Positions 23,603 through 35,384 of a stretch of 64,000 nucleotides of DNA are shown in pieces. The stretch is from Metellina segmentata (Eukaryota > Arthropoda > Arachnida > Araneae > Tetragnathidae). The notes beneath the pieces are model-generated. The model was not told the DNA's origin. It ran no database searches and worked only from the letters and a program-made list of their open reading frames with translations. The stretch covers positions 123,329,967 through 123,393,966 of the forward strand of contig OX375881.1 of NCBI GenBank assembly GCA_947359465.1, read 5' to 3'. Position numbers and translations under genes: made by a program. Position 1 is the first letter of the stretch. Each line of letters starts with the position of its first letter.

Positions 23603-23640
23603 CTCTTTAATTCGAATTCAAGATTCTATAGCTAAAATTC

Positions 23641-25879
23641 CAGGGCTTTTGCGTCACTTTTTATCACTTATTGTCACTTTTTTTCACTTACTGTCACTTT
23701 TTTGTTATTTTGTCACTTTTGGTCGCTTTTTTGACAGTTTGTCACTTTATCAGGTGTTTAAGTTCGAAAAATCTACTTGGAGAAAACAAATTTTAGTGTA
23801 CAATTAAAAAAATTTATTTTTTCCTCTAAAAAAAAGTCAATTGTCAACCTAGTACATATTGTGTAATTTCATCATGTGTTGGAACTTGTCCAGACTAGTT
23901 TCCTATACGGCAGGTACGCCCATTTAAGCGTATTTGAGAAGGGGGAAGAATTCCCTCCCTCTTCTGAATGACGCCTATGTTTCCGCCAAAATCATACTTT
24001 TTTTATTTTTACGTAATGTGATGCTATGGCCTGCGCCAGCTGCTATAATATTGATTTCGATACGCGAAAGAATTTTAGCCTTAAGTATCACCAAATAAGA
24101 TAATCTTGCCATCAAATAACCAATAGCAACCCTCGAAATACGGAACAGCAGAATATAATTTTCTTCCTTCGTAATTTCCATAAAGGCAGTGGAACGCTGT
24201 TCCATCGAATTCCCCCACAACATCATTGGTCACATACCCTGGTGCTAAGGAATTCAATATAGAAATACTTTTAAGAGTCGGCTTTGAAGCTTGGGGAAGA
24301 TGTGTCTAAACTAGTTTTTTCTATTAACCAATTTTTTAATCAGTGGCCTAAGCGTTGGTCAACATACAAACAAATTCAATTAGACTTGAAGCTTCGCACT
24401 CACTATTTCATCGAGAATTGTTCAATCAGGTGGATAAACCTAAAGCCAGCTGCTGAAAGGTTGCTTGAACAGTGAATTGTAGTGCGAAAGTATTTCGATC
24501 ACTACATTGCAATAAAGAAGACAAACAAGATACAAAGACAAGGCTACACAAAAATTGTTCATAAACTATGAAGGCTGAAGTGATATTTGTCGTATTAAGT
24601 ACAAGTGTATATATAATCGTGTGACCGAATTTCTTCAGAAAAGGGTACCCTTAATGCATAACCTTCATTCTCAGCTTGAATAGTTGATAAGAACAATGTT
24701 AGGTAGGATCTACAAAGCTAAATTTATTCGAGATTTGGGATAAAATGGAAGATATATGTCTTCATAAACTGTTACCTCTGGCTGATATTGTGATTGGAGA
24801 TCAAATTTCTAAAGTGCTTTAGAATGTGAAAGAAAAGGAAAGGAATTTCTTTATTCTAAGGACTCAGAAGCATTATTGCTAGTGTTAAATATATTTTGAA
24901 GAATTCTTCCTTCAGTTCATCTCTCCTTAAAAGTTTATCCTATTTTGGTCCTATTGAGAGACTCAGTGTTGAGAGTTTACGACAAGTATTAGAAGTTGCA
25001 AGAGCCATGCCATGGGAGGTATCAACAGGCATACTACTGGATGTGTGGGAATTATTCCAAAGAGAATTTGAGAAAGAATGATCTAGAGTGAATAATATTT
25101 ACTGGAACCAGTTTTTCAGACTTCGAGACATTAGTGATGTGGGTCCTAAATACCCAGTTGTGTCAAAGCTAGTGAAGGCTGCTCTGTCACATTCTCATGA
25201 TAGTGCTGACATTGAACGTGGCTTCTCAGCCTCATGAAGCGCTTTGACAGGAGACTGAATCAATATCAGAACACACACTCAATGCATTGATGCTGGTCTA
25301 AAGTAGCTTGGCAAATTTTGACGATCAACCTTATTTGGTGCTGATAATATCAAAGCTAATGGCTATGGAAAGGGTTGCATTTAAAGCCTACAATGCCTAT
25401 TTAGAAGATATAAAACAGAAGGCACGAAAAAATTCGAGAAGGACGTGAAAGAAAAAGAAAGACTCAAAGCAGCTGGCAAAGAACAGAAAGACAACAGAAG
25501 AAGAAGGAAAACTTAAAATTATGCGTAAGGAAGAGGATTGGACATTGCATCAAAATTGGTAAATGAAGCCAATGATAGACGCAAAAAGGCGATAAAAAAT
25601 AGAGATTTTAAAAAATTAGCACTTGCTCAGGCAATGATTGAAGGGGCGGCAAAAATCTCAGGTGATACTGGTCACCAGAAAAAGACTTTAAAAAGTGCAA
25701 ATTTTTCTCTTTAGAAGAAAAAGACAAAATTAATTTCAGAAAAAACTTTTTTGAGCATATTTGGTATTATTGTTATGTGTCACTTTTCGTCACTTTTTTT
25801 TAATTCGATTAGTCACATTTCGTCATTTTTTTGTTCGATTAGTCACTTTTGTACACCTTAAAACCTGTTATAAGCCCTG
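23641..25879 (+). mobile_element. hAT element with GTCACTTTT subterminal repeats
   Basis: The inverted ends are CAGGGCTT (23641-23648) and AAGCCCTG (25872-25879), both flanked by AAATTC. A typical hAT duplicates 8 bp; I see six matching bases. Both ends carry many GTCACTTTT units (about six on the left, four on the right). The coding remnant is on the plus strand. Confidence 0.8.
24284..25300 (+). pseudogene. hAT transposase, decayed
   Basis: Recognisable pieces in order are RWINLKPAAERLLEQ (the 'RW-SL--A--R-LEQW' block before the insertion domain), a middle segment around 24896-25081, 'NIYWNQFFRL' and 'KYPVVSKLVKAALSHSHDSA' running into 'DIERGFSAS' (the hATC dimerisation motif with A-VER-FS). 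Stops and frameshifts separate them. A lysine-rich tail follows to about 25700. A dead DNA transposase with no intact frame. Confidence 0.75.
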
Positions 25880-25889
25880 AAATTCCCAA

Positions 25890-26110
25890 TTATCTTAACT
25901 CTCCAAGTTGTTTCGACGAAATATTCCGTTAATGACTGGCTAAATTTGTTAATGATGAAATATCTCGTGATCATAATATTGCAAATTTTAGATAGCGAGG
26001 TCAATATTCGGTCAGTTTTATTCCAATGACGAGATATCTTGGAGCGGGTTAGCTTTATGAGTGACACCTCTTGGAGACAACCACAGGGAGAGTTGAGCGG
26101 TATAAAGTGT
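25890..26110. repeat. Repeat with ATATCTCG palindromes
   Basis: 'gatgaaatatctcgtgatc' and 'tgacgagatatcttgg' resemble the 5.6 and 61.9 kb copies. Confidence 0.45.
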
Positions 26111-27027
26111 TGCATAGAGTAATCTACTTTAACAAGAAATAAAACTCACTCTAAATCTTAGTATATAATATAACGAATTTAAGTAAAACTTGTTATGCTA
26201 GAGAACTTTCAAACATCATTTCTGAAATGTTTCGAAACTCGTCGTACTGAACTGAACAAAGATGATATCTTCTATATGTGTTCTGAAATATTTTCCGATA
26301 CCTTCCCATGCAAATATAATCTATGTAAATGGAAACAGAGACGAAATCACTTAGAAAACACTACAATCGCGAAATAAAATAAAACAAAAGCAGAAGCATT
26401 TCTGTCCTCTGCAGAAAACATTTTTACTCTAAAACATTCAGCTTCGGTCCGGTACCAAAAATTTATGCTATGTTATGGAGCATGAGGGAAGTGTGTTTGG
26501 AATAAGAGCCTGTTATTTACATATATATAGAACATGCATTGATGTCAAGTGTTTTGGCAGATGGCCCAGACAAAAAATATCGACTGTCCGAGAAAGGGTA
26601 TAAACCGGTCCTTTTTAAAGATTTCATCTGTTTAAAATCGATTGACGACTTGAATTAAAGATGAGGTACACGGGATAACTTATTGAATCAGAAGGTAGAT
26701 ATATATCTTCGTCGGTGCTTTGACCAGGAAAGGCTTCAAATGATGCAGACAATTGTCCTCTTCCGACAATCAAACATTAAGGTCATCGAAAATATATGTC
26801 AGTATAAAGAAATATATTTGCGCTTTTTTGTATTAAACTTAGGAATCTCGGTACACTTTGATGTAAAGACTTTTTTGGCAACGCTTTTAGCGGTCATTTT
26901 ATGTCGCCAAGGAAGAAGTTCTTAAAACAACACAATTTTAGGTTCAACAATAACAATAATTTTAAAATTTTAAAAAGTCCAACAGTATAAACTTCATTAT
27001 TTCCTACAGTTGACCTGCGCATGCGGT
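26111..27027. other. Unassigned DNA
   Basis: Short ORFs at 26195-26377 and 26683-26925 show no recognised domain. Confidence 0.4.
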
Positions 27028-27255
27028 AGCATGGTTGCAAGAGCAACGACTGCTAACTGGAGAGTTTCGAGTTCGAATCGGACCAAGACTTTTGCGTATG
27101 AAGAGGGCTGGTGTACATTAAATCCGTCGGGGCCCCAAATGCCCTTACATTGGCGTGGGATGATAGCTCAAGTAGTAGATCCCCGTCATCTTAAAGTGGT
27201 TCAAAATTTCGTGGTGTCCTGGGAACATTCTCTTTCGGATTGATCCAGGACCGTC
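27028..27255 (+). mobile_element. SINE with tRNA-like head
   Basis: A clear head 'ggtagcatggttgcaag' with B box 'cgagttcgaatcgg', then a collinear but shortened body. Its 3' end is replaced by the next copy. Confidence 0.85.
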
Positions 27256-27505
27256 ACAAACCAAAGACCGTCGTGTACAAATGGGTTTAGTGCACTTTAA
27301 ATCTGTCGTGACATCAAATATCCTCCCGTTGGAGTAGTGAGAAAATTTGGAGAGTGTGGTACCATATCAAGTGTTGCCTCGACATCTGACCGTGGTTTGA
27401 AATGAAGTGTCCTAGGATCTTTCTCTTCGGGAATGATGCCGGGTAGTTTCCAATAGCCCGTAGTGTTGCACCAGTGCGACGTTAATTATACACCTACAAC
27501 CCTAC
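27256..27505 (+). mobile_element. SINE, 5'-truncated, tandem to the previous copy
   Basis: Begins 'ccaaagaccgtcgtgtac' and ends 'gtgcgacgttaatta'. Together with 27028-27255 it makes a head-to-tail pair. Confidence 0.85.
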
Positions 27506-27890
27506 CTAAAGATGCCCCAACACCAGAATAATTGTACTTCAAACTTCAATGAGAAACCCCACTGAAATGTATTTTTGACATTAATTTCAAATGCATGGTA
27601 AAATAAAAATAGATAATTGAATGGTGAAAGAAAAGAGAAGAATGAAAAACTTAACAAATGTTTATTTGAATAAACGTTGTAACAAATCTGCTCTCTAGAG
27701 TCTCAGGGAATTCAAAAGAACGTCGTCTTCCTCGCTTTATCGTTCCCTGTCTGCCTTTTTCTCCCCGGTCACCCCTGACCTAACCCTTCCTAGCGTCAGT
27801 TCTCTCTCCACGAGACACTTTCCCTACCAAGTAGGAGTTGAGTGAAGGAGGGAAAATCCCGTTTTGGCCATTTAGCGCCGAAATGCTGAA
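27506..27890. other. Unassigned DNA
   Basis: A CT-rich stretch near 27715-27800 precedes the Gypsy remnant and might be a decayed LTR or leader; unproven. Confidence 0.35.
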
Positions 27891-29325
27891 ACTGAAGTGC
27901 ACTGTGATGCTTCATTAGATGGTTTCGGTTGTATCCTGCTTCAGAAGGACACTGACAATAAATTACACCCCGTGTTTTACCATAGTCGCAAAACAAACGA
28001 CAATCAGCGCAAATACTCTAGTTACGAACTCGAAGTCCTTGCAACCGTCGAGGCCTTACGCAAATTCCATGTTGGAAACACTTCACCACAGTGACCGCCT
28101 GTGATGCATTTACTAAGACGATGACAAAAAAAAAGATGTCTATACACGCGTTGCCCTATGGATATTACTTCTTCAAGACTTTGATTATTCGACAGTTCAT
28201 TGCTCAGGAACACAAATGGCTCATGTTGATGCTTTGAGTCGTGTGCAAGTTGTTTCCGTAAATCCTGATCCACATACTATTCGCATACACCGTGCTTAAC
28301 AACAAGATGCTTCTCTTCGCGCCGTGTGTGAAATCGCATCAAAATAAAATTACAATGTCTTTACTACAAAGAACAGTGTTCCTTACAAATTCGTAAATGG
28401 TAGTGACATTTTTATGTAGTCATACTTTTGATATAATTTGTAGTGCCCACGAACGAGGTAACTTTGCAGCAGTACTATATTCCTCAATTGCACCAAAAGA
28501 TCGAACAGTATATATCAACTTGTATACCTTGCCTTCTCTCAAACAAAAAAGCCGGCAAACAAGAGGGTCTGTTAAATCCTCTTCCCAAAGACGATACACT
28601 TCTACATACATACCATCTCGGAATGTTTTCAACTTAGAACAAAAATTATCGTCTTATTTTAGCTGTGATTGATTCATTCACCAAGTTCTGTTGTCTCTAT
28701 CCGTGTAAATTGACCACATCCAAAGAAGTTATTGCTTAGCTTGAATAGCAAAAAACTACTTTTGGTAATCCCTCCCGGATTCTCACTGATCGTGGTTCCG
28801 TTTTCTCATCTGAGGAATTCACGCAATATTGTGCAAATGAAAACATTCAACTGCACCACGTATCAAATTGTTTGTACCGTGCAAATGGACTGGTCGAAAG
28901 ACTCAACCGTTGTATCATCGCTGTGATTTCAAAGCTGTCTCAACCTGATCCCCCGAAGTGGTACTAGCATGTCGCAGTGCAACAGGCTATCAATTCAACC
29001 TATCATCGTAGCATTGACACAACTCCGTTCGAACTGCTTATAGGTGCAAAAATGTAAACTAAAAGTGATCATCAACTTCTCCAATTGTTATCTGATGAAA
29101 TGCGTCGTGCCTTTGAAATAAATCGTGATAAACTGCAAAAGTGTGCTAAAGAACAAATTTTTAAAATCCATCATGAAAACAAACATTCCTTTAACTCACG
29201 TCGTAAAAATCCTCAACAGCACGCCGTTAATGATCTTGTGCTCACTAAACGTACTCAAACTGCACCGATGTTTCTTCCTCATTGCTTTAAATGTTATTGT
29301 TTAGTACCTAGTCCATTTTAAATAA
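27891..29325 (+). pseudogene. Gypsy-type LTR retrotransposon pol remnant (RNase H-integrase)
   Basis: Begins inside the RT-linked RNase H domain (CDASLDGFGCILLQK, SRKTNDN, YSSYELEVLATVEALRKF). The DALSRVQ-type RNase H end lies at about 28235. Next come the zinc-binding HHCC region (ISTCIPC near 28510) and the integrase core with LTDRGSVF (Asp) and NGLVERLN (Glu) near 28780-28900. A C-terminal tail follows at 29085-29290. Gag, protease and most of the reverse transcriptase are missing, several frameshifts and stops separate the pieces, and no LTR pair is visible. Described as a dead remnant only. Confidence 0.8.
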
Positions 29326-29372
29326 TAAAGTGTCCATGTCTTAACTTGCAGTTTTCTATTTGATCCCATTAT

Positions 29373-29570
29373 AGCATACCATTGAAACACTAGATAGCAT
29401 AACATGGAAACACTAGATGGCATACCATTGAAACACTAGATAGTATACCATGGAAACACCAGATAGCATACCATAGAAATACTAGATAGCATACCATAAA
29501 AGCACTTCATGGCATACCATAGAAACTGGATAGCATGCCATTTAAAATAGATAGCATACCATAGAGAAAT
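29373..29570. repeat. 23-bp satellite, ~9 units
   Basis: The unit 'agcataccattgaaacacta' plus 'gat' repeats with variants ('ggcatacc', 'agtatacc'). It lies directly downstream of the Gypsy remnant. Confidence 0.85.
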
Positions 29571-30025
29571 CTAAATTTTGAAAAAATTTTTATCACTAAT
29601 AACGTACAGTTATTTAAGAAAAACTGTAATAAATCAATTTCCCGCAAATTATGAATTTCTCTTCGAAAAAAAAAACTTTTCTGGAATAGTGCATTGTAAT
29701 GCAAAGAAAATAGCTTCATAAAGTCCCAATATTTCGAAAGGTTTAAAGGAAGCATTATCTAAGCAGTTACACATGATGGCAAATGTTTAAACGGACAACA
29801 ATCTTTCGCATTGTTCCATTTTGAGTTTACTCCACTTTTGTCAAATACTACGTCGCAAATGCTTTCACAAACATCAAGACTTCAGCAACAGTACTCTGAT
29901 ATCTATAACTCCGAATCGATTCCCCTCAGGACACAAAAGTCCATCGTTCGGTAACAAGAACCCTTTGTTCCAACCTTTTAACACCTGGGCAGTCGGTATT
30001 TCAATAGAATATTGCACTACAATAA
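29571..30025. other. AT-rich DNA, no gene seen
   Basis: Two short ORFs without recognisable features. Confidence 0.45.
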
Positions 30026-30499
30026 CCTCTACTATTATAAAAGGAAGTGTTTAGAAGTGTGTTTGGAATGAATCTATGGCACATACTACGATGGGATTAG
30101 GCACGCCAAATGTTTTGTAATTTTTCTATCGCGCCCGAATTTAAAAATTTAATCTAGAACATTTAAAAATTAGATTATTGGAATTTAACTATTACTGTTT
30201 TCTTTAGAATGGCAACTGCCTAAAGATATGACCGATTCTAAATTTATTTTTTCCGTGGTTCCGTTTCATTTTCCTGTGAACAATTTTTCAGCGAACGATA
30301 TAAGCAAAGTTATAACTGGAGTTATGTAGTTTTTTTCTATCTCCTAGATCGTTAAAGATAGAGTACAAATTTCAAAGCATTTGAAATCTGCAGAAAATTT
30401 CAAATTAGACGGATATCTAAAAATATGATTTTCTTTAAATAAATAATTTTTATTTGTAACTTTTATATTTTTTCCCCACTAGTGGGCTCCGGCCCCTAG
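30026..30499 (+). mobile_element. Non-autonomous Helitron-like element, second end type
   Basis: The 5' end is (C)CTCTACTATTATAAAAGG. Near the 3' end lie CCCACTAGTGGG and then the stem-loop GGGC-TCCG-GCCC (about 30484-30495), followed at once by CTAG (30496-30499) and T. It shares internal blocks with the 10.4 kb copy, but the 3' hairpin is different. Confidence 0.65.
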
Positions 30500-30704
30500 T
30501 TGGGATAGTGCCTACTTTTTTTGTGAAATTAGCGGAGTCGTATATAAGCCGACCCCCGTAATTTAGCTTTAGAAAACGTTCCAAAAATTATCGGCTTATA
30601 CACGGAAGTATAAGGCAAAAAAAAAATTGTTTACAAAATTGTCAAGAACAAAACATCTTATTTCCACATCAAAATGAAATATTTTAGCATAATACACTCA
30701 TTGC

Positions 30705-31113
30705 CATAAAAATTGCCACCAAAAAAAAGTGGTCAAAATGAAACGAAATTTTACACATGCAAGTGCTACTTTGATATAAGTAAGTGATTAGAAAATCAAA
30801 GAAAAAGGATTATTTATTGCAGAAAAATGTACAAATGAACACGAAGGTTTAGTACTCTGTTAGACCCCTTCTAGCGCGAATGCACGATGCGATACGAGCG
30901 GGCATTGAGGCATACAAGTTCCGTATGATGTCCTGAGATATCTCGTTCCACAGTTGCTTTAAACGCACTTCTAGTTCGACCAAACTCGTAGGGTGTCCTA
31001 CTTACCTTCCCAAATGATCCCAGATATGCTCTATTGGTGACAAATCTGGGGATCGGTAAGGCCAGGGAAGGGTGGTAATGCGGCTTCTTGATCGTGTTTG
31101 CATAGTTCAAAAT
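30705..31113 (-). mobile_element. Tc1-like element B, 3' end only
   Basis: The outer end TA|CACTCATTGCCATAAAAAT matches element A's terminus. Coding pieces on the minus strand (ITTLPWP, LSPIEHIWDHLG, RNLYASMPARIAS) match element A's C-terminus. The third catalytic Glu is present (PIE), but the upstream transposase is gone. It abuts the Helitron remnant. Confidence 0.8.
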
Positions 31114-32968
31114 ATGCTATCAATTTTGATTATTGATTTTTATTAACAGCCTCTTCCTCTTAACCGTCTTGGAAAGTGATCATTTGCTGCCCCGGTAAAT
31201 GGATCGGCAAAGATTCGACGCTGTCGCTTCGAGCATGCAGAGGCAGCTCCATCAAAAAGCAAGCACTTTCCATCGCGGTCAAATATCTGCAGTCAATGTA
31301 ATCTTGAATCTCATCTACGATTACTTGTGGCTGGTGGCCAGTGTTTGAACTGCTCACAACAATTTTTGCTCTGTCGTGGCCTTTGTGAATGTATTTGTAG
31401 ATATATTTAATGCTCATTACCGAGGCGCAGTATTCTACGTTTATGTGACAGTCAAATCGATTGAGCAAATGAACGTTATATGGAACAGTCATTGAATTAT
31501 CGATGTTAATTATTTTGCCGTGATATGCATTAATGCCCGATTACGTGACGTGATATGTACTCTGCCCGATTATTGCGTCTGTGATAAAGCGGGAAGCAGT
31601 CCTATCAGTCTGATCTGCCAAAGGTTTTTGAAATTTTTGTAGAGCAAATTTGTGTTTCAGTGTTCCAGCATGAGCATTTGTCTGTATCAGGATCATGCGC
31701 CATATGCTTGATAACTTTGTACCATAATTCTGGATCGTTGTCTTTTTTGGGTATTTCTGCCGAGACATACATATCAATTTGTTCTGGAGTTAATAGCTTG
31801 ACGTTTAATGTTACCAACAGATGCATGTGGGGCAAACCACATTTTTAAATTCTATTGTATAGACATATGCTCGCACCGTTACAAATATTACCTCCAGCTC
31901 TTTTAGCAAAGCAAGCATTTTTGATTTAAAAAAAAAGCTTGCAAACAAAAATAGGAATATCGGAGGCAGTTGTACCAGGTGGACATTTTGTCAAAAATCT
32001 TTGGATCTCAGGCCAACTTGGATTGCATGTCATGGTATTAAAAAGTCCTGGGCGACCAATAACGCGAGATATTGGTATAGCATGATGATATAGCTACTGC
32101 AAAGCGCGTGGACTACCCTCATAAAAAGAGGACAAAATTATTGCTTTACCAATTTTATGAGTGTCTGAGGGTGTTGAGGGTGCTATTTTGTACATGCTCT
32201 ATCTCAAACCTTGGATGCGCTCCATTCTAAGCCTGATTTGATTAGACCAAATACACAATAAACCGTTTGCTTCGACTTTTAAGTACGAAGTTATCAAGTA
32301 ATGCTGCAACAAACGTTAACACGACAAAAGATAACTTAATTCTCCAGGCCTAATAGCAAGCCTATAGCCGTAATATGCATTGGCGGATACTCTTTTGCCT
32401 TGAATTGCATTTTGTTGATAATTATAGGAATAACCTAGATCACCATGTGGTAAAAATATAGGATCGCTGTGAATTGATTAAATTTTTAAATAGCTGATGT
32501 TACGCTCGTCTTTTGAATATACTCGCACGTCAATTTTTTCATTGATTTCACTTGTCTTTGAATTTACTATAACAGCTAATTGTTCACATGTTGGAGCATT
32601 GTAAATACGTGGATGTTCGCCTTTTTTAACAAAATTATAAAAGTCTAAGCGTATTTCTGCATTTTGATCATTTTGGTATATTTCATGCAGACTTTTAAAC
32701 TTTTTAGCATACAGACACTCATTGAGAATTGGTTGAATAATGCTCAAAACTTCTTTTCTTTTCAATAAATTGCTACGTAGATCAAGAGCTTGATTAGTAT
32801 CCTATACATAAATTTGGCCAAATTGAGGCGTTGTGTTGGTTTGTAGAGACGAGGTTGTTCTTACTTTAGCATCTCCAATAATTCTCATAGGGTATGGACT
32901 CCTACCTTTGATATTAGCGTTAGTCCCATTAAAACAGGCAAAAGCAAACAAATTATTGTAAGTTCAAA

Positions 32969-34184
32969 CACAGTCCAGTCACATTAATGGGACCACCTGT
33001 CAAAAGCAAGAATACCAACCTTTGCCAACCACCTTTGCCAGAGCGGACCGCTGCGAAGGGAGTCAATTAGGTTTCTGAAGGTGTTCACTGGGATGTTGAG
33101 CCATGCCAACTCCAGTGCCAGCTACGCTAGATTACGTGGTCGAGGATCCATGGCGCGAACAACCCGATCGAGGTGGTCCCACAGCTTACTAATTGGGTTT
33201 AAATCCATGAGTTTGCTGGCCAGGGGAGTACGGTAAACTCATCCTGGTGCTCTTCGAACCACACACATACACTACGAGCTGTATGACACCTCGCATTGTC
33301 CTGCTGGTAGATGCCATCATTCTGAGGAAAAATAATTCGCATGTAGGGGTGGACATGGTCCGCAAGGACAGATGCATACTTGTGGTGATCCATCCTGCCT
33401 TCCACAATGATGAGTGCACCCAGTGAATGTCAGGAAAACATTCTCCAAACCATGATGCTCCCTCCTTCAGCCTGGATCCTTCCGGCAATTGTTGCAGTGT
33501 GTTTGCATTCAGACGTTTCACGTCGTATACGCCAAGGTCCATATGTCCTATGGAGCATAAAACGTGATTCATCGGAAAAAGCCACCTGTCGCCACTCTGT
33601 GGACGTCCAGTTGCGGTACTGGCTTGCAAATTCCAGCCTTCGTCGCCGATGAACAGCAGTCAGCATAGGTGCATTAATCAGGCGTCTGCTGCGGAGGCCC
33701 ATGCGCAGCAACGTTCGCTGAACCGTTGTTGAGGATACACTCTTGGTAGCCCCTTGGTTCATCTGGGCGGTCAGTTGCTCAACAGTTGCATGTCTATTCG
33801 CCCGAACGCATCTCCGTAGCCTTCGTTCGCCTCTGTCATCTATAGCCCGTGGTGCACCACATATGCCATGCCGCTTATTTTGGATACTGCCATTTTTCCA
33901 TGCACGGTATACTTTTACCACGGTGGCACGTGAACAGTTCATCAAAATTAGCCGGTTGCGAAATGCTTCCACCCTTGGCTCGAAAGCCTATAATCATACC
34001 CTTTTGGACGTCGGATAAATCGCTAAGTTTATGCATTAAGCCAACGATTGAAATGCTTTCCGATGCCCTAGGACATCCTTTATAGACACTCCACTGCAAT
34101 GTGCTGCCACCTGCCTTTTGTGATTGGTTATTTCACGTTGACGTCGAAAATAGGTGGTGGTCACATTAATGTGACTGGACTGTG
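32969..34184 (-). mobile_element. Tc1-like element C, nested in the Helitron
   Basis: The inverted ends CACAGTCCAGTCACATTAATG match over 21 bases on both sides (32969 and the complement ending at 34184). The right flank is TA; the left flank is changed to AA. The element is about 1.2 kb and interrupts the Helitron frame between the leader and TYNNLFAF. Confidence 0.9.
33050..33972 (-). pseudogene. Tc1-type transposase of element C, broken
   Basis: From 33972 the minus strand reads through a paired HTH (SRATVVKVYRAWKNGSIQNK; TVEQLTAQMNQGATKSVSST) to the first catalytic block VAFSDESRF and MVWRMFS. A TGA at 33430-33432 replaces the usual Trp. The same frame then continues through IYQQDNARCHTARS (second Asp) to LPWPANS. 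One base is missing near 33206, and after it the third acidic position reads LNPISKLWDHL, so Glu is replaced by Ser. About 36 residues separate the second Asp and that position once the lost base is allowed for. The protein would be inactive on three counts. Confidence 0.85.
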
Positions 34185-34500
34185 TATGTTTTGACGCAAA
34201 TGATTATTTCTCCAGTTTCAGTTAACAGATTTTTAAACTACACTGGCCATTAATTCAACGGTGGAAGCTTAACCATTCCATAACGACAACATACATTAGA
34301 CGCGTGTTTCAGATTTAAAACTCAATGCACCACAATGAGAACATTCTTTCTTCATATCTCCAATATCTAAGTTTTGGTTTAATTTTTGCCGTTAACACAA
34401 CAGCCTCACGATCAGCTTTGCTTATCAATCGTGCTTCAATTTGATTTGGCAGACTCTCGCTCAATCTATCTTCGCATTTTTTCATCTTGTGACAACGCTG

Positions 34501-34785
34501 GACGGCTCATTATTACTTGCAAAAAGGATTCAAGGGTGAATTATTATTATTACAAAAGTGAATTAAGCTTGTGATGCAGAGAACAAAGGAGACGACTTTA
34601 CGTCAATTGTTCTGAATTAACTTTTCCAACTTTCTAGCGCGTGTTCTCAAATTTTATGAATGAATTCATTAAGAAATATAACTCTCTTTATCGCCTGCAC
34701 GTGCTCCAAATTTATTAGCCCGATGAATCACAAGACTCGCTATCTACCAATCACAAACCGAATAAACCTGAAAAAGATTGAATTT
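34501..34785. other. Unassigned AT-rich DNA
   Basis: Possibly the remaining 5' region of the Helitron. No clear domain. Confidence 0.35.
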
Positions 34786-35155
34786 TTTTATAATAGAAAA
34801 ATAAGAATTTGTCCTTCACATCACAGATTCCATTTCCTGCGCAGAAGCAATTCTAGCTATGGAAAATAAAACAAATGAAAAATTTTTTGCTGGCATTGTT
34901 TACTACTGTTTTGTAAAATCAGGATCGGTAAAGATGGATTGAAAATTTCAACGGATTTGAAATATGCGGTAATTTTTACACCAGATAATTTTTACACCTT
35001 TTACGATTGATTTTCATATATTAAATACTTTTTCAATTAAATATTTATATTTTCGCAAGAGATTGTGACGTTACGCCGATTGGATCTCTTCGCAATTCGA
35101 ATTTGGCCGCATTTGATAATAACGAGGCCATCAAAACGTTGCCCATGGTTTTGGT
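34786..35155 (+). mobile_element. Helitron-like 3' half
   Basis: Collinear with 10800-11130 of the copy at 10.4 kb: 'cagattccatttcctgcg', 'aaatttcaacggatttgaaa' and 'gattggatctcttcgcaatt'. Both termini are missing. Confidence 0.65.
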
Positions 35156-35384
35156 TTATAAAGCAAACAAGATAAAGTTTCAAAGAGAAGATGAAGAAGC
35201 ATTGACGACAGCTTCAACAAGATTAGCTTTATTATAAAGTACGATTAATACATCCACGTCTTTTCATCCACTGCTATGACAAAATGATACAGGTTGGCGA
35301 GCTGGTAGTGTTTGAAACAAATAGAAATTTCAAAACACATAAGAAGATAAAAAGATTTTAATAATATATATTAAAATTACATAA
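35156..35384. other. Unassigned DNA
   Basis: Nothing recognised. Confidence 0.4.

Larger units (their letters stand above)
31140..34500 (-). pseudogene. Helitron Rep/helicase protein, N-terminal and Rep parts, interrupted
   Basis: On the minus strand, in order: a leader (about 34480-34330), a Cys-rich block ECSHCGALSFKSET (about 34290-34330), YGMVKLPPL, then (across a nested Tc1-like element) TYNNLFAFACFNG and GEHPRIYNAPTCEQLAVIV (from 32765). Next are LPHGDLGYSYNYQQNA, GRPGLFNTMTCNPSWPEI, the HUH motif in PHMHLLVTL (about 31810-31835), EIPKKDNDPELWY, and the tyrosine motif IKYIYKYIHKGHD (about 31380-31410). HUH and the two-Tyr motif define the Helitron Rep endonuclease used in rolling-circle transposition. 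The helicase domain is missing; the remnant stops near the Tc1-like B fragment. Frameshifts and stops abound. Confidence 0.85.

Noticed and set aside
29373..29570. CRISPR-like array of 23-bp repeats
   Set aside because: Units are directly contiguous without spacers, and the sequence is clearly eukaryotic transposon-rich DNA.
33189..33629. 146-codon minus ORF in the Tc1-like C element
   Set aside because: It is a shifted-frame shadow; the real transposase frame gives DESRF, QQDNARCH and WDHL motifs.
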